9,469 nucleotides of DNA from Desulfobacteraceae bacterium. Lineage in GTDB: Bacteria; Desulfobacterota; Desulfobacteria; Desulfobacterales; UBA11574. The position numbers and the translations under genes are program-made. Under the pieces are notes generated by a model, which was not told where the DNA came from, did not search any database, and saw nothing but the letters and a program-made list of their open reading frames with translations. The stretch is taken from contig JAOUGB010000057.1 of assembly GCA_029857875.1 (NCBI GenBank), positions 1 to 9,469 of the forward strand, in the 5' to 3' direction. This document shows positions 1-7,048 of this stretch, piece after piece (the first letter of the stretch is position 1; the number at the start of each line of letters is the position of its first letter).

Positions 1-948
1 GACGGTGGGAATGTTGGTGCGAAAAAATTCGTCCACCAGAACATGCCCGCTTTTAGCGTCTGTCTTAACACCGACGTCTTCCAGTCCGAGATTTTGTGTC
101 AGGGGTCGTCTTCCAACGGAAACCAGCAGTCGATCACAGGACAGGGTCTCTTTTTTGTCTTTATTTTCCAGGGTCACCCGAACATTGTTTTTTTGAATTT
201 TTGCGCCCGAAACCCGGGTGTTGAGACGAATGTCCATCCCCTGTTTTCTGAGTATCCGGTCGAGTGTCCGGCCCACCTGACCGTCCATAGTTGTTGCGAT
301 TTGAGGCAGCATTTCCACCACGGTTACCTTTGCCCCGAGACGCAGCCACACCGATCCCAGTTCAAGACCGATATAACCACCTCCCACAATCCCCAGATGT
401 TTGGGAACCGTTTTAAACTCAAGTGCCTCGGTGGAAGTGACGATCCGTTTCCCGTCAAATTCAAGACCAGGAACCTGGACCGGCGTGCTTCCGGTGGCCA
501 GGATAATCGATTTCGCCTGGAGGGTTTGGGCGGTTTTTTTTCGGGCAGAACCGGTATCTTGTCGAAGCTCAATGCGATCCTCCCCGGCAAGGCGGGCGGT
601 CCCTTTGAAAATTTCTATGTTATTGCCTTCCAGAAGTTTGCGAACGTTCCCGGTCAGTTCTTCAACAACCTGTTCTTTACGGGCCATCATGGCGGAAAGA
701 TCGAGGGTCAATTTTCCGGTTTTTATGCCATGTTCGGCAAGGTGATCCTTGGCCAAGTGATAGTATTCACTGGAATCGAGAAGGGCTTTGCTCGGAATAC
801 AGCCCACATTCAGGCAAACGCCGCCCAGACGAGCCTCCTTTTCAATGCACGCGGTTTTCAGTCCCAACTGGGCCGCCCGAACCGCTGCCACATACCCTCC
901 CGGACCGCTCCCGATAATAATAATGTCGTAGATCTCATTTTTCGCCAT
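1..948 (-). CDS. lpdA: Dihydrolipoamide dehydrogenase (E3), N-terminal 316 residues, cut by window edge
   Basis: This flavoprotein reoxidises the dihydrolipoyl group of E2 and passes electrons through FAD to NAD+. It is the E3 subunit of the 2-oxoglutarate dehydrogenase complex encoded just upstream. The N-terminus shows the FAD-binding Rossmann motif GSGPGG (residues 13-18). The redox-active disulfide motif GGVCLNVGCIPSK follows, with Cys45 and Cys50. A second nucleotide-binding motif, GGGYIGLELGS, lies near residues 185-200. The visible part ends at the segment RTNIPTV, just before the usual GD motif that contacts FAD. The C-terminal dimerisation domain with its catalytic His-Glu pair is therefore outside the window (family length about 470). 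The ATG at 948 is preceded by GGAG at 8-nt spacing. It lies 2 nt after the sucB stop, so it is probably translated from the same mRNA. The frame is open to base 1. No defect is visible. Confidence 0.95.
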   Translation of the reverse strand, partial: MAKNEIYDIIIIGSGPGGYVAAVRAAQLGLKTACIEKEARLGGVCLNVGCIPSKALLDSSEYYHLAKDHLAEHGIKTGKLTLDLSAMMARKEQVVEELTGNVRKLLEGNNIEIFKGTARLAGEDRIELRQDTGSARKKTAQTLQAKSIILATGSTPVQVPGLEFDGKRIVTSTEALEFKTVPKHLGIVGGGYIGLELGSVWLRLGAKVTVVEMLPQIATTMDGQVGRTLDRILRKQGMDIRLNTRVSGAKIQKNNVRVTLENKDKKETLSCDRLLVSVGRRPLTQNLGLEDVGVKTDAKSGHVLVDEFFRTNIPTV

Positions 949-950
949 TT

Positions 951-2285
951 TTATATCTCCATCATGATCCTCTCGGGATTTTCAATACACTCTTTGATCC
1001 TCACCAGAAATGTGACCGCTTCCCTGCCGTCCACGATGCGGTGATCGTAGCTCAACGCCACATACATCATGGGCCGGATGTTTATTTCGTCATCCACAAC
1101 CACAGGCCGCTTTTCAATTTTGTGCATTCCCAAGATGCCGCTTTGGGGTGTATTTAAAATGGGTGTACTGAGCAGAGAACCAAACACGCCACCGTTTGTA
1201 ATGGTAAATGTGCCGCCCTCAAGGTCAGCCAGCTCAAGGCGGTTGTTTTTAATTTTATCCACAAAATCAACGATGGCCTGTTCCAATTCGGCAAAACTCA
1301 ACATGTCCGCATTTCGAATAACCGGCACCACCAGCCCTTTGCCGGTACCGATGGCAATGCCGACATTGTAATAATTGTGGTAAACAATATCATTCCCGTC
1401 AACAAATGCATTAATCTCCGGGAATTCTTTCAACGCTTCGACGCTGGCCTTGATAAAGAAAGACATAAATCCCAAAGAAACCCCGTATTTTTCTTTAAAG
1501 GCCTCCTTGAACTGTGTACGAATAGCCATGGTATGGGTCATATCGATCTCGTTAAAGGTCGTAAGCATGGCGGTAGAGTGCTTGGCTTCAAGAAGGCGTG
1601 ATGCAATCGTCCGTCTCATCGGGCTCATGGGCTTTCGGGTAATATCTTCCATCCTGGACGGAATCGGTTTGGCCAAGGGTTCAGGCGCAACCGGAGCAGC
1701 ATCCTTTATCTTTGGAGGCGCCGGTGATGGAACGGGTGCCGCAGAAGGAGCCTGTTCCAAATAAAGAAGTACATCCCCTTTGGTAATTCTGCTACCTGGG
1801 CCGGTACCTTTGATGCCGGATATATCGATATTCTTTTCGGCGACCAGTCGACGGACAGCAGGTGACAGGATCGGCCGGAGATCTTCCGGTTCCGGTGTCA
1901 CCGGCGCTTCTTCATCCTTCGCCGGCGCTTCTTCGGCCTTTACCGGAACTTCTTTAGCCTTCACCGGTGCCGGTGCTTCCGCCGCTTCCGGACTTGGCAA
2001 AGGTGCTTCCACGACCTTCTCCGGAGGTGCCGGTTCCGGGGAGGGGATCGCTTCGGTGGCAATGCTTCCGACTTTCGTGCCGATGGAAACCGTCTCTCCT
2101 TCAGAAACCAGGATCTTTAATATCCCGGATGCTTCCGCCACGATCTCCAGGGTAACCTTGTCGGTTTCAACCACAAAAATCGGCTCATCTTTTTGAACCG
2201 GATCACCGTCCTTTTTATACCACTGCACAAGGACCGCTTCTTGAACCGATTCACCCACACTCGGAATTTTGATCTCTATTTCCAT
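951..2285 (-). CDS. sucB: Dihydrolipoamide succinyltransferase, E2 of 2-oxoglutarate dehydrogenase
   Basis: This is the core of the cytoplasmic 2-oxoglutarate dehydrogenase complex. It accepts the succinyl group from E1 on a lipoyl lysine and transfers it to CoA. The 444-residue length suits the family. Residues 1-80 form one lipoyl domain, with the lipoylation site at Lys43 (ETDKVTLEI). Residues 80-135 are a Pro/Ala/Glu/Lys-rich flexible linker. Residues about 138-176 form the peripheral-subunit-binding domain (RPILSPAVRRLVAE to GDVLLYL). A second Pro/Ala linker leads to the catalytic domain from about 215. The active-site motif DHRIVDG has His415 and Asp419. The position behind a clear SucA-type E1 argues for the succinyl rather than the acetyl transferase, and one lipoyl domain is typical of that enzyme. 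The ATG at 2285 follows AGGAG at 5-nt spacing. The first linker contains a 21-nt in-frame tandem repeat. Confidence 0.95.
   Translation of the reverse strand: MEIEIKIPSVGESVQEAVLVQWYKKDGDPVQKDEPIFVVETDKVTLEIVAEASGILKILVSEGETVSIGTKVGSIATEAIPSPEPAPPEKVVEAPLPSPEAAEAPAPVKAKEVPVKAEEAPAKDEEAPVTPEPEDLRPILSPAVRRLVAEKNIDISGIKGTGPGSRITKGDVLLYLEQAPSAAPVPSPAPPKIKDAAPVAPEPLAKPIPSRMEDITRKPMSPMRRTIASRLLEAKHSTAMLTTFNEIDMTHTMAIRTQFKEAFKEKYGVSLGFMSFFIKASVEALKEFPEINAFVDGNDIVYHNYYNVGIAIGTGKGLVVPVIRNADMLSFAELEQAIVDFVDKIKNNRLELADLEGGTFTITNGGVFGSLLSTPILNTPQSGILGMHKIEKRPVVVDDEINIRPMMYVALSYDHRIVDGREAVTFLVRIKECIENPERIMMEI
1901..1963. repeat. Three 21-nt tandem repeats coding the E2 linker
   Basis: Three 21-nt units (1901-1921, 1922-1942, 1943-1963), each beginning CCGG, encode three 7-residue units in the flexible linker after the lipoyl domain (pattern A/V-P-V/A-K-A/D-E-E/K). 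Units one and two share 16 of 21 bases, including their first 13. Being multiples of three, gains or losses keep the frame. Confidence 0.75.
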
Positions 2286-2294
2286 GATGACTCC

Positions 2295-2336
2295 TTTGAG
2301 CTTTCAACTTTGAGCCTTTAGCTTTGAGCTTTCAAC
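2295..2336. repeat. Three tandem 14-nt repeats at the sucA-sucB junction
   Basis: Plus-strand units are TTTGAGCTTTCAAC (2295-2308), TTTGAGCCTTTAGC (2309-2322) and TTTGAGCTTTCAAC (2323-2336). The outer two are identical. The array covers the sucA stop codon (2334-2332) and reaches the Shine-Dalgarno of sucB, so it makes up almost the whole spacer. It could have arisen by slippage, and its copy number would set the E1-E2 spacing on the mRNA. Confidence 0.8.
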
Positions 2337-5052
2337 CTTCATCCTTTCCAATTGCTTTGTCTGTTACGCCGGCCTGTTCTTTCCGATAGATACTGGGGAA
2401 GCCTGTTGCCGGGCTGGCCGCGGCGTTTCGACCGATATATTCCAGTGGTTTTCCAATTAATTTTTCGAGACGCGGACGCACAAAAAACCATGCCCCCATA
2501 TTCTCCGGTTCTTCCTGGACCCAAATAAATTGTCGAACCCGTTTGTATTTTTGGATGACGGCTTTCAATTGCATTTCCGGGAATGGATAGAACTGTTCCA
2601 GGCGAACGATGGCGGTATCGGTCTTTTTCATTTCCCGGCGTTTTTGAAGTAGTTCATAATATATCTTGCCGCTGCAAAAAAGAATACGGCGGACAGATTT
2701 TAAGGGGTCCGGATCTTCAAGGACCTCCTTGAACGCACCCGAAGACATATCTTTTAGATCAGAAACCGCCAACGGATGTCGCAGAAGACTTTTCGGTGCC
2801 ATGATAATTAACGGCTTTCGAAACTTGGCTTTCGCCTGACGCCGGAGAAGGTGAAAGTACTGGGCCGGCGTGGTGAGATTACAGACCTGGATGTTGTCTT
2901 GGGCACACAACTGGAGAAAGCGCTCGAGACGGGCGCTGGAATGTTCAGGCCCCAGACCTTCCCAACCATGGGGGAGCAACAAAACCAAACCACTAAAACG
3001 CTGCCATTTGGTTTGTCCGCTGGAAATGTATAGATCGATGACCGCTTGGGCGTTATTGGCAAAGTCCCCGAACTGTGCTTCCCAAATCACCAGCCCCCGG
3101 GGTTGTGCCATGGAGTAGCCGTATTCAAAACCTAAAACGCCGGCTTCGGAAAGCAGGCTGTTATAGACGGAAAAGGGTGCCTGGGCCTTATCGAGCGCAC
3201 TGAGCGGCGTATATTCATCGCCGGTTTTGGTGTCGAAGAGAATACTGTGTCGCTGGGCGAAAGTACCGCGTGCGCTGTCCTGTCCGCTTAAACGGATCGG
3301 GTCGCCCTCTACCAGCAGGGAGGCAAAGGCCAGAGCTTCTGCATTGGCCCAATCGATAGCCTTTCCTTTTTCCACACTGTCCAGCCGGTTTTTCAGCAAG
3401 CGAACCAATTTTGTATTCGCGGAAAAATCAGTCGGAAACATATTCAACTTTTGGGCAAGGGCGACGAGTTTTTCACCGGAAACGCCGGTTTCCAGCGGTT
3501 CGTGGGTATAGCGTCCGTGAAAATCTTTCCAGTTTTCATAAAACCGGGTTTGAGGAAAAACACAGGCACTGGAACGAACAATCTCCAGAGCATCTTCCAA
3601 TTCTTGGTTTATATTTTGTTCCAGAACATCCACATCCGCTTTTCGGGTAAAGCCCTGTTCCATCAGTTTTTGGGAATACACCGTGTCTAAAGAGGAACGG
3701 CTTCGAATCCGCTCATACATCTGAGGTTGTGTAAAATAGGGCTCGTCGCCTTCGTTGTGGCCATACCTGCGAAAGCAGATGATATCGATGACCACGTCCT
3801 TATTGAAGGTCTTCCGGTAATCCACGGCAAGCCGGACCACATGAACAACGGCTTCGGGATCTTCGCCGTGGACATGAAAAATCGGGACCATCAGCATCTT
3901 GGCCACATCCGTTGCATAGCGGGTGGACCGGGCATGTTCAGGAAGTGTTGTATAACCGATCTGATTGTTGATCACCAGATGGATGGTGCCACCGGTTTTG
4001 TATCCGGTGAGCTGTGACATGTTCAGGGTTTCGGTAACTACGCCCTGTCCGGAAAAAGCGGCATCGCCATGGATAAGAAGGGTTAAAACCGCGTTTTTTT
4101 TGTCGTCGCCCAGGATCTCCTGGCGTGCTCTCACAAATCCTTGAACCACCGGATTGACGGATTCCAAATGGCTGGGATTGTTGACCAGAAAGAAACGCAG
4201 CGGTTCACCCCTGCGGGTCTTGACATCTGCAAGATACCCGTTATGGTATTTGACATCCCCGGCGCCAAAGACTTCGTCCGGATCGTAACAGCTTTCAAAT
4301 TCGGTGAAAATTTCCTCAAAAGACTTGTTGAGCACGTTTGCCTGTATATTCAAGCGTCCCCGATGGGCCATTCCTAAAATGATTTCCCGGCAACCCTGTG
4401 ATGCAGCCCTGTCGGCGAGAACATCGAGCATGGGAACGACCGCCTCAGCGCCTTCGAGTGAAAATCGTGTCTGGCCCAGATATTTTTTGTGGAGAAACTG
4501 TTCGAAAAGGGCGGCCTGATAAAGCTTTTCCATAATCCTGAGTTTATCATCGGGTTTTAGATCGGGCTTGTTCCGCACGGGCTCCATCCGGTCCTGAAGC
4601 CATTTACGTTCCTCAGGGTCCTGTAAATGCATGAACTCCACGCCGATGGAACGGCAGTATGTTTCTTTGAGCGTGTTAATAATATCTTTTAATGATGCGC
4701 GACGGTTTTCAATCAGGCCTTTTGCATAATATTTGGCATCCAGATCTTTCAGAGTGAAATCAAATGCGGAAATGTTCAATAATGGGTGATCCGTAGGACA
4801 TGCGGTCAAAGGATCGAGACAGGCCAGCAAATGTCCGATTTCACGATACCGTCTTATGAGTGCATCCACGCGGGATTGTTTTAAAACCTGTTTTTCGTCA
4901 TAGACGGCATCGGCCTTCCGATCCATGCCGTGACCCATTTCAAAGCCTTCAAAAAAGAAGCGCCAGTCACGGGAAACCGAGTTGGGATCGGCTTTCCATT
5001 GCTCGTATTGCGAGTCAATATAGTCTTTGCTCAAGGTTTCAGAGAGGTTCAT
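2332..5052 (-). CDS. sucA: 2-oxoglutarate dehydrogenase, thiamine-diphosphate E1 component
   Basis: This enzyme decarboxylates 2-oxoglutarate with thiamine diphosphate and succinylates the E2 lipoyl group, the oxidative step of the TCA cycle. It has 906 residues, near the usual 900-950. The N-terminus (YIDSQYEQWKADPNSVSRDW) is the typical E2-interacting segment of proteobacterial E1. Motifs in order are GMAHRGRL with His230, NPSHLESVNPVV with His295, the thiamine-diphosphate motif from GD (329-330) to NN (362-363), VHGEDPEA (394-401) and RRYGHNEGDEP (428-438). Later come GQDSARGTF with RH (590-602), HGWEGLGPEHSSARLERF (695-712), WVQEEPENMGAW (844-855) and the C-terminal GRNAAASPATGFPSIY. All are as expected for a working enzyme. 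The ATG at 5052 sits inside the end of the upstream hydrolase gene (14-nt overlap), with AAGGA 8 nt before it. A repeat-filled 46-nt gap separates it from sucB. Confidence 0.96.
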   Translation of the reverse strand: MNLSETLSKDYIDSQYEQWKADPNSVSRDWRFFFEGFEMGHGMDRKADAVYDEKQVLKQSRVDALIRRYREIGHLLACLDPLTACPTDHPLLNISAFDFTLKDLDAKYYAKGLIENRRASLKDIINTLKETYCRSIGVEFMHLQDPEERKWLQDRMEPVRNKPDLKPDDKLRIMEKLYQAALFEQFLHKKYLGQTRFSLEGAEAVVPMLDVLADRAASQGCREIILGMAHRGRLNIQANVLNKSFEEIFTEFESCYDPDEVFGAGDVKYHNGYLADVKTRRGEPLRFFLVNNPSHLESVNPVVQGFVRARQEILGDDKKNAVLTLLIHGDAAFSGQGVVTETLNMSQLTGYKTGGTIHLVINNQIGYTTLPEHARSTRYATDVAKMLMVPIFHVHGEDPEAVVHVVRLAVDYRKTFNKDVVIDIICFRRYGHNEGDEPYFTQPQMYERIRSRSSLDTVYSQKLMEQGFTRKADVDVLEQNINQELEDALEIVRSSACVFPQTRFYENWKDFHGRYTHEPLETGVSGEKLVALAQKLNMFPTDFSANTKLVRLLKNRLDSVEKGKAIDWANAEALAFASLLVEGDPIRLSGQDSARGTFAQRHSILFDTKTGDEYTPLSALDKAQAPFSVYNSLLSEAGVLGFEYGYSMAQPRGLVIWEAQFGDFANNAQAVIDLYISSGQTKWQRFSGLVLLLPHGWEGLGPEHSSARLERFLQLCAQDNIQVCNLTTPAQYFHLLRRQAKAKFRKPLIIMAPKSLLRHPLAVSDLKDMSSGAFKEVLEDPDPLKSVRRILFCSGKIYYELLQKRREMKKTDTAIVRLEQFYPFPEMQLKAVIQKYKRVRQFIWVQEEPENMGAWFFVRPRLEKLIGKPLEYIGRNAAASPATGFPSIYRKEQAGVTDKAIGKDEG

Positions 5053-5806
5053 GGAGGTGTTCCTTAAACCATTTCACCAGCAGTTTAGAGGTCTGGGTAC
5101 GATGCATTTCGGCACTGAACATGTGATCAGCACCCGGTATTACCACCAACTCCGTATATTCAGGATTCAATGTTTTGGCCAGATACGCATCCTGCACCGG
5201 AATGATTTCGTCGGCATCACCGTGGACAACCAATAGCGGTGTTTGTAATGATTTTACGGTTTCCGGAAGATCATACTGCTTGGCGTCTGCAAAAAATTGG
5301 GTTGAAAGTTGCAATGAACGGCCCCGACTGTTGAACGATACCCTGCCGGTGTCCTCAAGTTCCTTTAGCTGTTTTTTACTGAAAAAATGGGTGGCGTTTA
5401 GCCCGGATAACCTCCCGGCCAGTGCGCACACCGCCTTCACGGTCCTGGTTCGGGCTGCTGTGAGAACGGCAATTACAGCACCCATGCTATGCCCTGCAAG
5501 GCCGATCCAGCGGGCACCTTTTTCAGCGATAACGGCGGCGGCGGTCTGCATCTCGGTGATCTGTTTGGAATAGTTGGACGCCGAAAATTCGCCCTCGCTC
5601 TGCCCGTTTCCGGAAAAGTCAAACCGCAGGGCCAAAACGTCTTTTTCAGCCAGTTCTTTGCAGGCCTGACGGATAATGCGGGTATGCCGGGAGCAGGTGA
5701 AACAATGACCAAAAACCACCCCGCACCCGGCAGGCCTTTTGGGCAAATGGAGCGTACCGGCAATTTTTTCGCCTTGCTTATTATAAAAATAAATTGGCTG
5801 TTCCAT
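5039..5806 (-). CDS. Alpha/beta hydrolase (OsmC-associated type), translationally coupled to sucA
   Basis: A 255-residue soluble alpha/beta hydrolase, probably cytoplasmic because no signal peptide is seen. The nucleophile elbow is GHSMG with Ser107. The acid is Asp199 in HGDADEIIP, and the histidine is His228 in GADHMF, so the catalytic triad appears complete. The segments GHCFTCSR (33-40) and LRFDFSGNGQSEGEF (60-74) resemble the hydrolases found next to or fused with OsmC-like domains in many bacteria. No OsmC domain is present here. The substrate is unknown: an ester, thioester or peptide is possible, and a CoA or lipoyl thioester would fit the operon, but that is only inference. The ATG at 5806 gives a normal N-terminus but has only a weak ribosome-binding site (AGG about 19 nt upstream). 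The gene starts 57 nt after the ferritin-like gene, with no terminator visible, and overlaps sucA by 14 nt, so it is probably the first gene of the suc operon. Confidence 0.88.
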   Translation of the reverse strand: MEQPIYFYNKQGEKIAGTLHLPKRPAGCGVVFGHCFTCSRHTRIIRQACKELAEKDVLALRFDFSGNGQSEGEFSASNYSKQITEMQTAAAVIAEKGARWIGLAGHSMGAVIAVLTAARTRTVKAVCALAGRLSGLNATHFFSKKQLKELEDTGRVSFNSRGRSLQLSTQFFADAKQYDLPETVKSLQTPLLVVHGDADEIIPVQDAYLAKTLNPEYTELVVIPGADHMFSAEMHRTQTSKLLVKWFKEHLHEPL

Positions 5807-5863
5807 GAATGATCATTTAAAAGAACCTTTAACCACAATTGAGCAATGACACCCAATCAGGTA

Positions 5864-6325
5864 TTAATCACCCTGCTCCGCCATATGGTCATCGTAGAGA
5901 CCTTCTAAAAAGAGTTTGTGTTTTGCCTCCTCCTGGCAAAGCACCTTGAGAAGTTTTATATTCTCAGCATCATCGGTCTTTTTCTGAAGTTCATTATACA
6001 TCTTTAAAGCCTGCTCTTCACGCTTCATGGCAAGGCGAAGAATGTCTACATAATTCATGCCGTCTTCATATTTAAGTTCGATCATGTAATCACTGCGTTT
6101 CATATCCGGAATCCATTTGAATTTGTATTCTTCAACAAGCGCTTTGTTGTCTCCCAGATTTTTCAGAATCTTTTCATGCTTTTTTTCTTCTTCTGCCATT
6201 TCGAGCAACGAATCTTTTACACCTGAAAAGGATGTCCGACCGGCCAGGTCTGTATAAAAAGCTGCGGCTTCTCTTTCTTTTTCGATTGCGAATTCGATCA
6301 GTACCTCAAAAGATTCAAATGTCAT
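5864..6325 (-). CDS. Ferritin-like diiron protein, rubrerythrin-type domain without rubredoxin
   Basis: A 153-residue, mostly helical protein with two ExxH half-sites. Residues align with the rubrerythrin/ferritin-like four-helix bundle: Glu17 in IEKEREAAAFY, Glu47 and His50 in EEEKKH, Glu103 in MKREEQALKMY, and Glu133 and His136 in QEEAKH. The two halves repeat each other (AIEKEREAAAFY and AMKREEQALKMY), and together they supply a full set of diiron ligands. There is no CxxC pair or rubredoxin domain, so it is the short form common in anaerobes. Family members reduce peroxide or handle iron, and some act in other redox roles; the exact role cannot be read from the sequence. The ATG at 6325 follows a very strong AAAGGAGGG site. 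The gene lies 57 nt upstream of the hydrolase and might be co-transcribed with it. Confidence 0.88.
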   Translation of the reverse strand: MTFESFEVLIEFAIEKEREAAAFYTDLAGRTSFSGVKDSLLEMAEEEKKHEKILKNLGDNKALVEEYKFKWIPDMKRSDYMIELKYEDGMNYVDILRLAMKREEQALKMYNELQKKTDDAENIKLLKVLCQEEAKHKLFLEGLYDDHMAEQGD

Positions 6326-6357
6326 AAAACCCTCCTTTAATTTTTTTTCATTTGTCT

Positions 6358-6363
6358 ATAGTA
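6358..6363 (-). promoter_or_regulatory. Possible -10 hexamer of the ferritin-like gene
   Basis: On the minus strand TACTAT lies about 33 nt before the start codon of the ferritin-like gene and resembles a sigma-70 -10 box. No good -35 is present at 17 nt; the nearest candidates are weak, so the call is tentative. Confidence 0.25.
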
Positions 6364-6401
6364 TTGAATTACCAAAGGTGTGCTTTAAAACTTTAAACAA
6401 A

Positions 6402-6443
6402 TAACAGCCGGCATGGCTTTAGCTGTTAACAGATGATCATGCC
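6402..6443. repeat. Overlapping inverted repeats between winged-helix and ferritin-like genes
   Basis: TAACAGC (6402-6408) pairs perfectly with GCTGTTA (6422-6428). A second pair, GGCATG (6410-6415) with CATGCC (6438-6443), overlaps it, so the two hairpins exclude each other. The site lies after the winged-helix gene and about 80-120 nt before the ferritin-like gene. It could be a weak terminator, though no clean T-run follows, an operator, or an mRNA switch. Confidence 0.4.
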
Positions 6444-6550
6444 AGAAATTTTAGTCTTTAATCCCTGTGGGGCAGAACGATAAAAGATCTTTCAAACGGC
6501 GCATCCACAGCCTTATTTTTACAGGATATTTTGAAAGAATCAATCATTTA

Positions 6551-6569
6551 TTTCAAATAAAGGTTGAAA
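6551..6569. repeat. Small dyad just after the winged-helix stop codon
   Basis: TTTCAA (6551-6556) and TTGAAA (6564-6569) form a 6-bp dyad with a 7-nt gap, beginning directly next to the stop codon of the winged-helix gene. It is AT-rich and lacks a T-run, so it is at best a weak terminator or processing site. Confidence 0.3.
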
Positions 6570-6743
6570 CTATTCGCTGGGTGCATAATAGCATCGTTTT
6601 GGAGATGTCACCTTCCCCTGCTTTTTCAAAGTACTAATGACCTTCGAGACCGTATTGCTCTCTTCACCGATCATTTCGGCCACTTCACCGGGTTTTAAGG
6701 GTTTGCCCGCCTTTTTCATTGCATCCAGAACTTTTTTCTCCAT
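6570..6743 (-). CDS. 57-residue winged helix-turn-helix protein
   Basis: This short gene encodes 57 residues, from MEKKVLDAMKKAGKPLKPGE to a C-terminal SPKRCYYAPSE. It has the pattern of a minimal winged-helix DNA-binding domain. Helix 1 is residues 2-11, followed by the KPLKPGEVAEMIGEE turn (14-28). The recognition helix is SNTVSKVISTLKKQGK (29-44), and the SPKRCYYAP strand forms the wing. Similar small proteins of about 60-75 residues are common in deltaproteobacteria and are annotated as transcriptional regulators, but I know of no defined target. The ATG at 6743 is set by a perfect AAGGAGGT Shine-Dalgarno at 6756-6749 with 5-nt spacing, and the stop is TAG at 6572-6570. It could act as a repressor or as a nucleoid-type protein. 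It could control itself or its neighbours. Confidence 0.82.
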   Translation of the reverse strand: MEKKVLDAMKKAGKPLKPGEVAEMIGEESNTVSKVISTLKKQGKVTSPKRCYYAPSE

Positions 6744-6748
6744 TCTTT

Positions 6749-6756
6749 ACCTCCTT
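6749..6756 (-). promoter_or_regulatory. Perfect Shine-Dalgarno of the winged-helix gene
   Basis: AAGGAGGT on the minus strand lies 5 nt before the ATG at 6743. It is the main reason for accepting this very short open frame as a gene. Confidence 0.8.
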
Positions 6757-6790
6757 AAGCGTCATTGCGTCGTTTTGTCGTCACATCGTT

Positions 6791-6972
6791 CAATGGCGAG
6801 TTAGTTCGCTTCGCTCACCATTGGAATGATGGAATAATGGAGTAATGGAATGATAGGTTTAAAGGATTTCTTCACAATCTAAATAGGTTATCTCCGCTCT
6901 TATCCCCAATATTCTCTCCGAGCCGTAGGCACTACGAGCCGGAGGCCAGTATTCCAACATTCCATTCTTCCA
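6791..6972. repeat. Structured intergenic element with inverted arrays of an 8-nt repeat
   Basis: This 182-nt stretch fills most of the gap between the winged-helix and DVU0772-like genes. It has three parts. First, a hairpin pairs CAATGGCGAG (6791-6800) with CTCACCATTG (6814-6823), with one mismatch. Next, four tandem 8-nt units run from 6822 to 6853 (TGGAATGA, TGGAATAA, TGGAGTAA, TGGAATGA). The opposite end, 6946-6972, carries three and a half units of the same repeat on the other strand (read there as TGGAAGAA, TGGAATGT, TGGAATAC, TGG). Just before that end is a hairpin with CTCCG/CGGAG and CGTAG/CTACG stems (6916-6944). The whole can fold back on itself. I see no open frame in it. It may be a non-autonomous mobile or REP-like element, or a structured RNA in the winged-helix leader. 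Confidence 0.65.
6916..6944. repeat. Two-stem hairpin inside the intergenic element
   Basis: CTCCG (6916-6920) pairs with CGGAG (6940-6944), and CGTAG (6924-6928) pairs with CTACG (6932-6936) around a GCA loop. The two stems are separated by a symmetric AGC/AGC internal loop. It is GC-rich within an AT-rich spacer, which suggests a selected structure. Confidence 0.5.
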
Positions 6973-7048
6973 TATCGGTGGCATGAATAAATCGTCATTA
7001 AAGAACTTGTAATTTCATTAACTCATAGAATTTCCGAAACGTCTAATT

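Noticed and set aside
43..1044. Long plus-strand open frame of 333 codons opposite lpdA
   Set aside because: It lies antisense to clear lpdA coding sequence, with low-complexity, non-family protein. It is a shadow of the codon bias on the other strand.
6822..6972. CRISPR array
   Set aside because: The repeats are 8 nt, contiguous and inverted at the two ends, with no regular unique spacers and no cas genes.
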